Source: an uncultured Lachnospiraceae bacterium
GTDB lineage: Bacteria; Bacillota; Clostridia; Lachnospirales; Lachnospiraceae
Assembly (NCBI GenBank): GCA_910578335.1
Contig: CAJTPU010000004.1
Coordinates: 1 to 64,000 of the forward strand
Direction: 5' to 3'
Length of the DNA stretch: 64,000 nt
A program made the position numbers and the translations under genes. Within the stretch, counting starts at the first letter, position 1; every line of letters begins with the position of its first letter. Shown here piece by piece: positions 41,456 to 50,713 of this stretch. The notes beneath the pieces are model-generated. The model was not told the origin of the DNA. It ran no database searches and worked only from the letters and a program-made list of their open reading frames with translations.

Positions 41456-42817
41456 ATGGATATCATAAAAGACAATTGGGAAGAAGTAAAAGAAACCGTA
41501 AAACGCGAATATAACCTTACAAATATATCATACTCCACTTGGATTGCTCCTCTGGAAGTATATTGTGTAATGGATAATATTGTTTACATTTTGATACCCA
41601 ATGATAATGCAAATTCATTTTCTTATATTTCTTCAAAATATAAAACCTTTTTTAAAGTAACGATATCAGAAATGTTCAACAATACGTATGATGTCACTTT
41701 TATACTGGAAAAAGATATTCCTTCTTTATTAAGCGGCGAAGGAACTTCCGAGCCCAATCCTGTATACAATATTAATTACGTAAACGCAAATCTGAATCCA
41801 AAATACAAATTTGACACTTTTGTAGTAGGAAGTAATAACAAACTTGCCCATTCTGCTTCCCTTGCCGTTGCAGAATCTCCGGGTAAAGCTTATAATCCCC
41901 TCTACTTATACGGGGGAGCCGGTTTGGGAAAAACCCACCTTATGCATTCTATCGGACATTTTATATTGGAACAAAACTCTGAAATGAAAGTATTGTATGT
42001 AAATTCTGAGGAATTTACAAATGAAGTAATCGATTCCATCAGAAGCGGTAATGCGGCTTCCATGACGAAGCTGCGGGAAAAATACAGAACCGTGGATGTT
42101 CTGATGGTAGACGATATTCAATTTATAATAGGAAAGGAAAGCACTCAGGAAGAATTTTTCCACACCTTTAACGTACTCCATACGACAGGCAAACAGATTA
42201 TTCTTTCTTCCGACAAGCCTCCGAAGGAAATGGAAACTTTAGAAGAACGCTTCCGTTCCAGATTTGAATGGGGACTTATGGCAGATATTCAGGCACCTGA
42301 TTATGAAACCCGTATGGCTATTCTTCGCAAAAATGTAGAAAACTGTGATTTAAAGATAGATGAAGAAATCATAAAGTACATTGCTACCAATATAAAATCG
42401 AATATTAGGGAACTGGAAGGCGCTTTCAATAAAATAATAGCTTCTGCCAGATTAAATAAAGTCAATCCTTCTCTCAGTCTTGCAGAAGAGGCATTGAAGG
42501 ACATTATTTATCCGGACAAGCCAAAGGAAATAACGCCGCAGCTTATTATAAATGTCGTTTCTGAACATTTTGGAGTAAGTCCCGATGACATTACTTCCAA
42601 AAAAAGAAACTCGGAATTCGTACAGCCCCGCCAGATTGTCATGTATCTTTGCCGGACACTCACAGAGACATCCCTGCAGAGCATCGGAAAAATACTGGGA
42701 AAAAAGGACCATACCACCATCATTCATGGTGTTAATAAAATAACAGAAGAAATAGAGAACAATGAAGACCTTAAAAATAAGATTGATATTATAAAGAAAA
42801 AACTAAATCCCTCCTAA
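41456..42817 (+). CDS. dnaA: Chromosomal replication initiator DnaA
   Basis: A 453-residue AAA+ initiator that binds DnaA boxes and opens oriC. Domain I is MDIIKDNWEEVKETVKREYN to about residue 80; domain II is short; domain III has Walker A GGAGLGKTHLMH, Walker B VLMVDDIQF and the sensor/arginine-finger region RFRSRFEWGLMADIQ; domain IV carries the DNA-binding signature KDHTTIIHGVNKI. ATG 41456 has AGAGGT upstream and starts domain I; the frame is open before it without support. Confidence 0.98.
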   Translation: MDIIKDNWEEVKETVKREYNLTNISYSTWIAPLEVYCVMDNIVYILIPNDNANSFSYISSKYKTFFKVTISEMFNNTYDVTFILEKDIPSLLSGEGTSEPNPVYNINYVNANLNPKYKFDTFVVGSNNKLAHSASLAVAESPGKAYNPLYLYGGAGLGKTHLMHSIGHFILEQNSEMKVLYVNSEEFTNEVIDSIRSGNAASMTKLREKYRTVDVLMVDDIQFIIGKESTQEEFFHTFNVLHTTGKQIILSSDKPPKEMETLEERFRSRFEWGLMADIQAPDYETRMAILRKNVENCDLKIDEEIIKYIATNIKSNIRELEGAFNKIIASARLNKVNPSLSLAEEALKDIIYPDKPKEITPQLIINVVSEHFGVSPDDITSKKRNSEFVQPRQIVMYLCRTLTETSLQSIGKILGKKDHTTIIHGVNKITEEIENNEDLKNKIDIIKKKLNPS

Positions 42818-43102
42818 TTTACAGTTTTCCATTTTATGCTGTTTATAACCTGTGGGTAAAGTGTTTATATCTTTTTTTACTTTTTTCTAATTAAAAATGA
42901 ATGTGAATAACTTAAAGTTAATCATAAGTTATTCTTTGTTTTCAACAACGTTATACTATCATTTTTTACTGAAAAATGCTATAATAGAATAGGTTTTACA
43001 CATTTACACACCCCTTATTATTACGATTACTAAATTATTTTATTATTATATACAGAAAGAAAAGCCGATTTACTTACTTTAACGCGAAGGGAGTTATTCA
43101 CA
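42818..43102. other. oriC, dnaA-dnaN part
   Basis: A 285-base AT-rich spacer. DnaA boxes: TTATTCACA at 42902-42910 (-), TTTTACACA at 42994-43002 (+), TTATTCACA at 43094-43102 (+, ending one base before the dnaN ATG), and one-mismatch TTACCCACA at 42851-42859 (-). The AT-rich tract around 42940-42995 is the probable unwinding element, and an extended -10 TGCTATAAT (TATAAT at 42980-42985) could drive dnaN. Confidence 0.8.
43094..43102 (+). promoter_or_regulatory. DnaA box abutting the dnaN start codon
   Basis: TTATTCACA fits TTATNCACA. It fills the space between the ribosome site GGGAG and the ATG at 43103. Confidence 0.7.
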
Positions 43103-44212
43103 ATGAAATTAATTTGTTCTAAATCTAATTTACTGAATGGAGTACAGATTGTATCAAAGGCTGTTCCCAACAAAACAACGATGTCTATTCTGGAATGTAT
43201 TTTGATAGATGCTTCCAAAGGTGAAATTAAACTTACAGCCAACGATATGGAGCTTGGCATAGAAACCATAATAGAAGGTGAAATTGCAGAAAAAGGAATT
43301 ATTGCCCTTGATGCGAAAATATTTCTGGAAATCGTACGTAAGCTTCCTGACAGCGATATTGTGATAGAGACGGATTCTAATTTTAAAACAACGATTACTT
43401 GTGAAAAAGCTAAGTTTAACATTATAGGAAAATCAGGAGAAGACTTTTCTTACCTTCCTTCCGTAGAAAGAAATGATTGTGTTATTATTTCACAGTTTAC
43501 CTTAAAGGAAGTGGTAAGACAGACTATATTCTCTATTGCAGATAATGACAATAACAAATTAATGACAGGTGAGTTATTTGATATTAACGGCTCTGAATTA
43601 AAAGTAGTTTCCCTTGACGGGCATCGTATTTCTATCAGAAAAATAGATTTAAAAGATTCTTATGAACCTAAAAAAGTAGTGGTTCCCGGTAAGACTTTAA
43701 ATGAAATCAGCAAAATACTTCCGGGAGATACGGATAAAGACGTAAGTATTTTCTTTACGCCAAAACAAATTGTATTTGAATTTGATAATACAACTGTAGT
43801 TTCAAGATTGATAGAAGGCGATTATTTTAAGATAGACCAGATGCTTTCCAGCGATTACGAGACAAAAGTCAGAATTAACAAAAAAGAGCTTTTAAATTGT
43901 ATTGACAGGGCAACTCTTTTGATTAAAGAAGGGGATAAAAAGCCTATTATCATCAATATAACGGATACTTCCATGGAGCTTAAGATAAATTCCATTATAG
44001 GAAGTATGAATGAAGAAATTGATATTCAAAAGAATGGTAAGGATATGATGATTGGGTTTAATCCTAAATTTTTGATTGATGCCCTTCGTGTAATAGATGA
44101 TGAAGAAATTGATATATTCCTTGTCAATCCCAAAGCGCCTTGTTTTATAAAAGCGCCTGATGAAAAATATATATATTTGATTCTGCCGGTTAATTTTACA
44201 ACTGTAAATTAA
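43103..44212 (+). CDS. dnaN: DNA polymerase III beta sliding clamp
   Basis: A 369-residue clamp that forms a dimeric ring on DNA and tethers polymerase and repair proteins. The start MKLICSKSNLLNGVQIVSKA, GDTDKDVSIFFTPKQIVFEF in the middle and the C-terminus KYIYLILPVNF (the usual YLxMPxRL position) match the family. It has three similar domains of about 120 residues. It is the second gene of the dnaA-dnaN pair, with a DnaA box directly at its start. Confidence 0.98.
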   Translation: MKLICSKSNLLNGVQIVSKAVPNKTTMSILECILIDASKGEIKLTANDMELGIETIIEGEIAEKGIIALDAKIFLEIVRKLPDSDIVIETDSNFKTTITCEKAKFNIIGKSGEDFSYLPSVERNDCVIISQFTLKEVVRQTIFSIADNDNNKLMTGELFDINGSELKVVSLDGHRISIRKIDLKDSYEPKKVVVPGKTLNEISKILPGDTDKDVSIFFTPKQIVFEFDNTTVVSRLIEGDYFKIDQMLSSDYETKVRINKKELLNCIDRATLLIKEGDKKPIIINITDTSMELKINSIIGSMNEEIDIQKNGKDMMIGFNPKFLIDALRVIDDEEIDIFLVNPKAPCFIKAPDEKYIYLILPVNFTTVN

Positions 44213-44246
44213 AAAAAATATTTGAAGATTGAAAGGCAGCAAAAAG

Positions 44247-44459
44247 ATGGAAGAGATATTCTTAAAAGATGATTTTATCAAGCTTGGGCAGGCTTTAAAA
44301 TTAGCGGGCTGTGTAGAATCAGGTGTAGACGCCAAATTTGTGATTCAGGACGGTCTTGTAAAAGTAAACGGAGAAGTGGATGAAAGACGGGGCCGGAAGC
44401 TTTACATGGGCGATATTGTGGAATTTGACGGGCACAAAATAAAGGTGTGTAAAGGATAG
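44247..44459 (+). CDS. yaaA: S4 domain RNA-binding protein YaaA
   Basis: A 70-residue S4-type RNA-binding protein found between dnaN and recF in most Firmicutes. The pattern FIKLGQALKLAGCVESG, then VNGEVDERRGRKLYMGDIVE, is diagnostic. Its role is probably in ribosome or RNA quality control and is not settled. I start at ATG 44247, with AAAGG upstream. It lies 34 bases after dnaN and 5 bases before recF, so the three are one transcript. Confidence 0.93.
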   Translation: MEEIFLKDDFIKLGQALKLAGCVESGVDAKFVIQDGLVKVNGEVDERRGRKLYMGDIVEFDGHKIKVCKG

Positions 44460-44464
44460 AATCC

Positions 44465-45550
44465 ATGATAATCAAAAGATTAGAATTGGCGGATTATAGG
44501 AATTATGAATCTTTGCATTTGCAGTTTGACAAAGGTACTAATATTTTATATGGGGATAATGCGCAGGGAAAAACAAATATTTTAGAGGCTATTTATGTAG
44601 CAGCAACGACAAAATCTCATAAAGGGAGTAAAGATAACGAAATTATTAATTTTGATAAAGAAGAAGCGCATATTCGTACCTACCTTGAAAAGGATGCAAT
44701 CGAAACAAGAGTAGACATGCATCTTCGAAAAAGCAAATCAAAAGGAATCGCAATAGATGGGCAAAAGATAAAAAAAGCAGCAGATTTGCTTGGTTTGTGT
44801 AATGTTGTATTTTTTTCTCCTGAAGATTTAAATATTATAAAAAATGGTCCGGCTGAGAGAAGAAGATTTGTTGACATGGAGCTTTGTCAGTTGGACAACT
44901 TTTATTTATATAATCTGAATCATTACAACAAAATAGTAAATCAACGTAATAAGCTGTTAAAAGACATGTATATGAATCCTGATTTAAAGGATACACTTAC
45001 AATATGGGATTCCCAGCTTGTGTCTTTTGGCAGCAAAATTATTGAAAGAAGAAAGGTTTTTACAGAGCAGCTTAACGAGATTATTTTAGAAATACATAAA
45101 AAGCTTTCCGGAGGAAAGGAAGAAATTTTGGTTTCTTATCATCCGGATGTTTCCATAGAAGATTTTGAGGTAAAACTGAAAGTAAATCAAGAAAGAGATA
45201 TTAAATTAAAACAGACTACAATTGGTCCTCACAGAGATGATTTTTCTTTTATGATTGGAAAAACAGACATTAGGCGTTTTGGCTCTCAGGGACAACAAAG
45301 AACGGCAGCACTGTCTCTAAAGCTTTCAGAGATAGAGCTTGTGAAAAAAATTGCGAAAGACTCTCCTATACTTTTATTGGATGATGTATTGTCTGAGCTT
45401 GACAGTAACAGGCAAAATTATCTTTTAAACAGTATAGGTGATATACAGACAATTATTACTTGTACCGGGCTCGAAGAATTTGTAAATAATAGATTTGAGA
45501 TTAATAAAATTTACAAAGTAAGCGACGGTAAGGTAAGTTCGGAAAATTAA
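44465..45550 (+). CDS. recF: DNA repair and recombination protein RecF
   Basis: A 361-residue SMC-like ATPase that helps load RecA at gaps. Walker A is ILYGDNAQGKTNILEAIY near residue 30; the ABC signature region is FGSQGQQRTAALSLKLSE; Walker B with the D-loop is PILLLDDVLSELDSNRQNYL. The open helical arm characteristic of RecF lies between. ATG 44465 follows AAAGGATAG. It belongs to the dnaN-yaaA-recF run. Confidence 0.97.
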   Translation: MIIKRLELADYRNYESLHLQFDKGTNILYGDNAQGKTNILEAIYVAATTKSHKGSKDNEIINFDKEEAHIRTYLEKDAIETRVDMHLRKSKSKGIAIDGQKIKKAADLLGLCNVVFFSPEDLNIIKNGPAERRRFVDMELCQLDNFYLYNLNHYNKIVNQRNKLLKDMYMNPDLKDTLTIWDSQLVSFGSKIIERRKVFTEQLNEIILEIHKKLSGGKEEILVSYHPDVSIEDFEVKLKVNQERDIKLKQTTIGPHRDDFSFMIGKTDIRRFGSQGQQRTAALSLKLSEIELVKKIAKDSPILLLDDVLSELDSNRQNYLLNSIGDIQTIITCTGLEEFVNNRFEINKIYKVSDGKVSSEN

Positions 45551-45559
45551 GAGGCGCCG

Positions 45560-45572
45560 CCGCCTTCGGCGG
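45560..45572. repeat. GC hairpin in the gyrB leader
   Basis: CCGCC and GGCGG pair around TTC, ending 15 bases before the gyrB start and 5 bases before GGAGG. One of the recurrent leader hairpins. Confidence 0.7.
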
Positions 45573-45587
45573 ATGAATGGAGGAAAA

Positions 45588-47696
45588 ATGAGTGAAGAAA
45601 TCTTACAGAATACAGAAGTTGAAAATGAATATGGCGCGGACCAGATTCAAATTCTGGAAGGATTGGAAGCTGTAAGAAAAAGACCCGGCATGTATATAGG
45701 CAGTACCTCTTCAAGGGGTCTTCATCATCTTGTTTATGAAATTGTAGATAATTCTGTGGATGAAGCGCTCGCAGGACATTGTGATACCATTGAAGTTACG
45801 TTAAACCCTGACAATTCCGTTACGGTTCAAGATAATGGAAGAGGTATTCCTGTGGGTATTAATCATAAGGCAGGTATTGCAGCAGTTGAAGTCGTATTTA
45901 CGATTTTACATGCCGGCGGAAAGTTTGGCGGCGGGGGATATAAGGTATCCGGCGGACTTCATGGAGTAGGAGCTTCTGTTGTAAATGCTTTGTCCGACTG
46001 GCTTGAAGTGGAAATTTGTCAGGAGGGAAAAGTATACCGTCAAAGATATGAAAGAGGACATGCCTGTTATTCTTTAAAAGAAACAGGAACTTGTTCTTTG
46101 GAAAAAACAGGAACAAAAGTTACTTTCAAGCCTGACGCTTCTATTTTTCAGGAAACAATTGTTTTTGATTTTGATATATTAAAGACAAGACTTCGTGAAA
46201 TGGCTTTTTTGACGAAGGGACTGCGCATTATTTTAAGGGATGCCCGTATAGAAGAAGATAAAAGTAAAGAAAATGAAGCAATTTATACACTTTTAGAGCG
46301 CGCAGAAGAGGATGCTTTATTAAGGCAGGAGGAAGAATCTGAAAGACCTGCGGAAGAAAAAGATATGATGGCGGCGGAAGCTGTGGAAGAAGCAGAAACC
46401 GGAAACAAAAAGCATCGGGTCATGGAATTTTATTATGAAGGCGGTATTAAAGAATTTGTCACTTATTTAAACAAGAGTAAAGAAGCACTTTATGAGCAGG
46501 TTCTTTATTTTGAGGGCAGTAAAAATAATGTTTATGTAGAAGTTGCTTTTCAGCATAATGATTCTTATTCTGAGAGCGTTTATAGTTTTGTAAATAATAT
46601 CAATACGCCTGAAGGAGGCACGCATTTACAGGGCTTTCGGAATGCCATAACCAAGACTTTTAATGATTATGCCAGAAATGCGAAGCTTTTGAAGGATAAT
46701 GAAACAAATCTTTCCGGTGAAGATATCAGAGAAGGACTGACCGCCATTATCAGCGTCAAAATAGAAGAACCACAGTTTGAAGGGCAGACAAAGCAGAAGC
46801 TGGGCAATTCGGAAGCCAGAAATGCGGTTGACAGTATTGTTTCTGAGCAGCTTACTTACTTTTTGGAGTTGAATCCCACGATTGCAAAGACGATTTGTGA
46901 AAAATCCATATTGGCGCAGCGTGCAAGGGAAGCAGCCAGAAAAGCAAGGGATTTGACACGAAGGAAAACAGCTTTAGAGGGAATGGCTTTGCCCGGAAAA
47001 TTAGCGGATTGCTCTGATAAGGACCCAAAAAACTGCGAGATTTATATTGTAGAGGGCGATTCTGCAGGCGGCAGCGCAAAGACGGCAAGGTCCCGTGCAA
47101 CACAGGCAATTCTTCCTTTGCGTGGCAAAATTTTAAATGTGGAAAAGGCAAGACTTGATAAGATTTATGCCAATGCGGAAATAAAAGCAATGATTACGGC
47201 ATTTGGTACGGGAATACATGAGGATTTTGACATTACAAAACTTCGTTATCATAAAATTATTTTGATGACGGATGCGGATGTGGACGGCGCTCATATCAGT
47301 ACCTTGCTGCTTACTTTTCTTTACAGGTTTATGCCGCAGCTTATCAAAGAAGGACATGTTTATCTTGCACAGCCTCCGCTTTATAAGCTGGAGAAGAATA
47401 AAAAAGTCTGGTATGCTTACAGTGATGAGGAGCTGGATAAAATTCTTTCTGAAGTGGGACGTGACCAGAATAATAAGATTCAGCGTTATAAAGGTTTGGG
47501 AGAAATGGATGCGGAACAATTGTGGGAAACGACCATGGACCCGGAACGCCGCGTTCTTTTGCAGGTTAATATAGACGAGGAAACCGAATCAGAAATTGAT
47601 TTAACCTTTACTACCCTTATGGGGGACAAAGTAGAGCCAAGGCGTGAATTTATTGAAGAAAATGCAAGATTTGTAAAAAATCTTGATATTTATTAA
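45588..47696 (+). CDS. gyrB: DNA gyrase subunit B
   Basis: A 702-residue ATPase subunit of gyrase. GHKL motifs: EIVDNSVDEALAGH, DNGRGIPVG and GLHGVGASVVNAL. TOPRIM: VEGDSAGGSAKTARSRATQA, GKILNVEKARLDKI and DADVDGAHI. It is longer than the usual 630-640 residues because of an acidic insertion at about 222-279 (for example ERAEEDALLRQEEESERPAE) at the end of the ATPase domain, before FYYEGGIKEF. The start ATG 45588 has GGAGG upstream. It is directly followed by gyrA. Confidence 0.98.
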   Translation: MSEEILQNTEVENEYGADQIQILEGLEAVRKRPGMYIGSTSSRGLHHLVYEIVDNSVDEALAGHCDTIEVTLNPDNSVTVQDNGRGIPVGINHKAGIAAVEVVFTILHAGGKFGGGGYKVSGGLHGVGASVVNALSDWLEVEICQEGKVYRQRYERGHACYSLKETGTCSLEKTGTKVTFKPDASIFQETIVFDFDILKTRLREMAFLTKGLRIILRDARIEEDKSKENEAIYTLLERAEEDALLRQEEESERPAEEKDMMAAEAVEEAETGNKKHRVMEFYYEGGIKEFVTYLNKSKEALYEQVLYFEGSKNNVYVEVAFQHNDSYSESVYSFVNNINTPEGGTHLQGFRNAITKTFNDYARNAKLLKDNETNLSGEDIREGLTAIISVKIEEPQFEGQTKQKLGNSEARNAVDSIVSEQLTYFLELNPTIAKTICEKSILAQRAREAARKARDLTRRKTALEGMALPGKLADCSDKDPKNCEIYIVEGDSAGGSAKTARSRATQAILPLRGKILNVEKARLDKIYANAEIKAMITAFGTGIHEDFDITKLRYHKIILMTDADVDGAHISTLLLTFLYRFMPQLIKEGHVYLAQPPLYKLEKNKKVWYAYSDEELDKILSEVGRDQNNKIQRYKGLGEMDAEQLWETTMDPERRVLLQVNIDEETESEIDLTFTTLMGDKVEPRREFIEENARFVKNLDIY

Positions 47697-47713
47697 GAGG
47701 AAAAAGAAATCAT

Positions 47714-50299
47714 ATGGATGACAATATTTTTGATAAGATTCAAGATAACGGTGAATATGATAAAATTCATGTAGCAGACTTAAAAGAGACAATGGAAAGC
47801 TTCTACATAGATTATGCCATGAGCGTTATTGCATCCCGTGCCCTTCCTGACGTAAGAGACGGTTTGAAGCCGGTGCAAAGAAGAGTGCTTTATTCCATGA
47901 TTGAGCTGAATAATGGTCCTGACAAACCGCACCGGAAAAGCGCGCGTATTGTCGGTGATACGATGGGTAAATACCATCCCCATGGAGACAGTTCTATTTA
48001 TGGCGCATTGGTAAATATGGCGCAGGAATGGTCTACCCGTTATCCTCTTGTAGACGGGCATGGCAATTTTGGTTCCATGGATGGTGACGGCGCAGCAGCT
48101 ATGCGTTATACGGAAGCAAGGCTTTCCAAAATTTCTATGGAACTGCTTGCGGATATCAATAAAGATACGGTAGAATTTGTTCCGAACTTTGACGAGACGG
48201 AAAGAGAGCCTTCCGTACTTCCCAGCCGTTATCCCAATCTTTTGGTAAACGGTACCACTGGTATTGCGGTAGGTATGGCTACCAATATTCCTCCTCATAA
48301 TCTGCGGGAGGTAGTAAAGGCAGTTGTGAAGATTATAGATAATCAGGTAGAAGAAAACAGGGCTACTACCATAGAAGAAATTCTGCAGATTATCAAAGCA
48401 CCTGATTTTCCGACCGGCGGTTTGATTTTGGGTACGAGAGGAAGCGAAGAGGCATACAGAACAGGAAGAGGAAAAGTCCGTGTCCGCGCAGTGACCAATA
48501 TAGAAACTCTTGCAAACGGAAAAACGCAGATTATTGCAACAGAGCTTCCTTATATGGTAAATAAAGCAAGCTTGATTCAAAAAATAGCGGAGCTTGTAAA
48601 ATTAAAGAAAATTGACGGTATCACGGATTTGCGGGATGAATCCAACAGAGAAGGTGTCCGTGTGGTAATAGAGCTACGCAGGGATGCCAATGCCAATGTG
48701 ATATTAAATCAATTGTATAAGCATACGCAGCTTCAGGATACTTTTGGCGTTATTATGCTTGCTCTGGTGAACAATCAGCCGAAGGTCATGAATCTTTTGG
48801 ATATGTTAAAGTACTATCTTGCACATCAAAAAGACGTCGTAACCAGAAGAACGAAGTATGACTTAAATAAAGCAGAAGAACGAGACCATATTTTACAAGG
48901 TTTGCTGAAGGCACTGGATTTTATTGATGAAGTGATATCCATTATCAGAAGCAGCCGGAATGCACAGATTGCCAAGGAGCGCCTGATTGAGAGATTTGAG
49001 CTTTCCGATGCGCAGGCGCAGGCAATTGTAGATATGCGTCTGCGTGCGTTGACAGGCTTGGAAAGAGAAAAGCTTGAAGATGAGCACAAAGAATTGCAGA
49101 TGAAAATAAAGGAATTAACAGCCATCCTTTCGGATGAAAAGCTTTTATTAGGCGTTATCAAGACAGAGATTACCGCTATCGCCGATAAATTTGGCGATGA
49201 CAGAAGAAGTAAGATAGGGTATGACGAGTTTGATATTTCCATGGAGGATTTAATTCCAAGGGATAATACCGTAATTGCCATGACAAGGCTCGGCTATATC
49301 AAGCGTATGACGGTGGATAATTTCAAATCCCAGAACCGCGGCGGTAAAGGAATCAAGGGTATGCAGACGATAGAGGAGGACTATATCGAAGACCTTTTGA
49401 TGACGACTACCCACCATTACCTGAATTTCTTTACCAATCAGGGGCGTGTTTACAGACTAAAGGCTTATGAAATACCGGAGGCAGGCAGAACTGCAAGAGG
49501 TACGGCAATTATCAATCTGCTTCAACTGAATCCGGAAGAAAAGATTACGGCTATGATACCGATTCGGGATTATTGTGAGGATAAAAACCTGTTTATGGTA
49601 ACCAGAAAAGGTATTGTAAAGAAAACCTCTTTGATGGAGTACAGCAATATCCGTAAAACAGGTCTTGCGGCTATGGTTTTAAGAGAGGATGACGAGCTGA
49701 TAGAGGTAAAAAGCACTGATAAGAACAGTGAAATATTCCTTGTTACAAAACAGGGAATGTGTATCCGTTTTAAAGAAACCGACGTGCGTGCCACAGGGCG
49801 TAATACGATGGGCGTTATCGGTATGAATCTTTCGGACGGGGATGAAATTATCGGTATGCAGCTTCAGAGTCAGGGAGATTCTCTTTTGATTGTTTCTGAA
49901 TTGGGGCTTGGAAAACGTACCTTCCTTGATGAGTTTACGGTACAGAAGCGTGGCGGCAAGGGCGTAAAATGCTATAAAATTACCGAAAAAGCAGGTGATG
50001 TAGTAGGCGTCAAGGCTGTCAATGACGACCATGAGATTATGATGATTACGACAGAAGGGATTATCATTCAGCTTAGGGTACAGGAGATTTCTAATTTAGG
50101 ACGTATTACCTCCGGCGTTAAGCTGATTAATCTTGACAAGGGCGTCAAAGTGGCACAAATTGCAAAAGTCAGGGAAAAGGTTTCCGATGGCAGTCAGGAA
50201 TTTGAAAATATTGAGGACGCTTTAGAAGAAATACCGGAAGAAACCATACCGGAAAGTATAGAAAACATGGAAGATATGGCAGAAAATGAAGAAATATAG
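47714..50299 (+). CDS. gyrA: DNA gyrase subunit A
   Basis: An 861-residue subunit that cuts and rejoins DNA. The catalytic tyrosine is Y132 in AAAMRYTEARL. The quinolone region reads HPHGDSSIYGALVNMAQ, with S93 (E. coli S83) and G97 at the place of E. coli D87. The C-terminal pinwheel has the GyrA box QNRGGKGIKGM near residue 540 and a second RGGKG motif further on. It ends in an acidic tail (EEIPEETIPESIENMEDMAE). It lies 17 bases after gyrB and ends in a strong terminator. Confidence 0.98.
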   Translation: MDDNIFDKIQDNGEYDKIHVADLKETMESFYIDYAMSVIASRALPDVRDGLKPVQRRVLYSMIELNNGPDKPHRKSARIVGDTMGKYHPHGDSSIYGALVNMAQEWSTRYPLVDGHGNFGSMDGDGAAAMRYTEARLSKISMELLADINKDTVEFVPNFDETEREPSVLPSRYPNLLVNGTTGIAVGMATNIPPHNLREVVKAVVKIIDNQVEENRATTIEEILQIIKAPDFPTGGLILGTRGSEEAYRTGRGKVRVRAVTNIETLANGKTQIIATELPYMVNKASLIQKIAELVKLKKIDGITDLRDESNREGVRVVIELRRDANANVILNQLYKHTQLQDTFGVIMLALVNNQPKVMNLLDMLKYYLAHQKDVVTRRTKYDLNKAEERDHILQGLLKALDFIDEVISIIRSSRNAQIAKERLIERFELSDAQAQAIVDMRLRALTGLEREKLEDEHKELQMKIKELTAILSDEKLLLGVIKTEITAIADKFGDDRRSKIGYDEFDISMEDLIPRDNTVIAMTRLGYIKRMTVDNFKSQNRGGKGIKGMQTIEEDYIEDLLMTTTHHYLNFFTNQGRVYRLKAYEIPEAGRTARGTAIINLLQLNPEEKITAMIPIRDYCEDKNLFMVTRKGIVKKTSLMEYSNIRKTGLAAMVLREDDELIEVKSTDKNSEIFLVTKQGMCIRFKETDVRATGRNTMGVIGMNLSDGDEIIGMQLQSQGDSLLIVSELGLGKRTFLDEFTVQKRGGKGVKCYKITEKAGDVVGVKAVNDDHEIMMITTEGIIIQLRVQEISNLGRITSGVKLINLDKGVKVAQIAKVREKVSDGSQEFENIEDALEEIPEETIPESIENMEDMAENEEI

Positions 50300-50306
50300 T
50301 TTTTTG

Positions 50307-50340
50307 GAAACGGCACAGCCTGCAGGCTGTGCCGTTTCTT
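50307..50340 (+). terminator. Terminator of gyrBA
   Basis: GAAACGGCACAGCC pairs with GGCTGTGCCGTTTC around TGCA, followed by TTTCTTAAA. It ends the dnaN-gyrA run. Confidence 0.88.
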
Positions 50341-50353
50341 AAAAATAAAATCC

Positions 50354-50638
50354 TTATTTACTCATATCTCTCAACTTCAGTTGTTCCTTATTGTTTTCTT
50401 CATTCTTATCTGAAAATAAAAATCTTTCTGATTTTGTTTCTTGCCTATGCAATGCATCTGCCAATATATCTAATTCTTTCGAACCAAAGGATTCGTATTC
50501 TTGTTGTGTTATTTCATAATACCGGTTATACCATGCTGCCCATGGTACTACACGTGATAATACAAATTTATTTAGTTTAGGTAAATACCCTACACTGTAG
50601 TATTTTTCTGAACGCACTTTTTCCCTTTCAAGAATCAT
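50354..50638 (-). CDS. Hypothetical protein, 94 aa
   Basis: No family recognised. The protein opens MILEREKVRSEKYYSVGYLP, followed by NKFVLSRVVPWAAWYNRYYEITQQEYE, a tyrosine- and tryptophan-rich strand pattern, then a charged tail. It reads like a small cytosolic protein that adopts a compact beta fold, as in some immunity proteins, but this is only an impression. It has a good ribosome site (GGAGAATATAT before ATG 50638). It faces gyrA and lies 76 bases downstream of the esterase gene on the same strand. Confidence 0.6.
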   Translation of the reverse strand: MILEREKVRSEKYYSVGYLPKLNKFVLSRVVPWAAWYNRYYEITQQEYESFGSKELDILADALHRQETKSERFLFSDKNEENNKEQLKLRDMSK

Positions 50639-50713
50639 ATATATTCTCCGTTTAAAAAGATTTTTAACCTCTGTATTATATCATTCGGATATAATTTTTT
50701 CTACCAATTTTCT

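Noticed and set aside
50354..50638. The 94-residue gene as an immunity or antitoxin protein
   Set aside because: The resemblance is only to a general strand-rich pattern; no toxin gene is adjacent.
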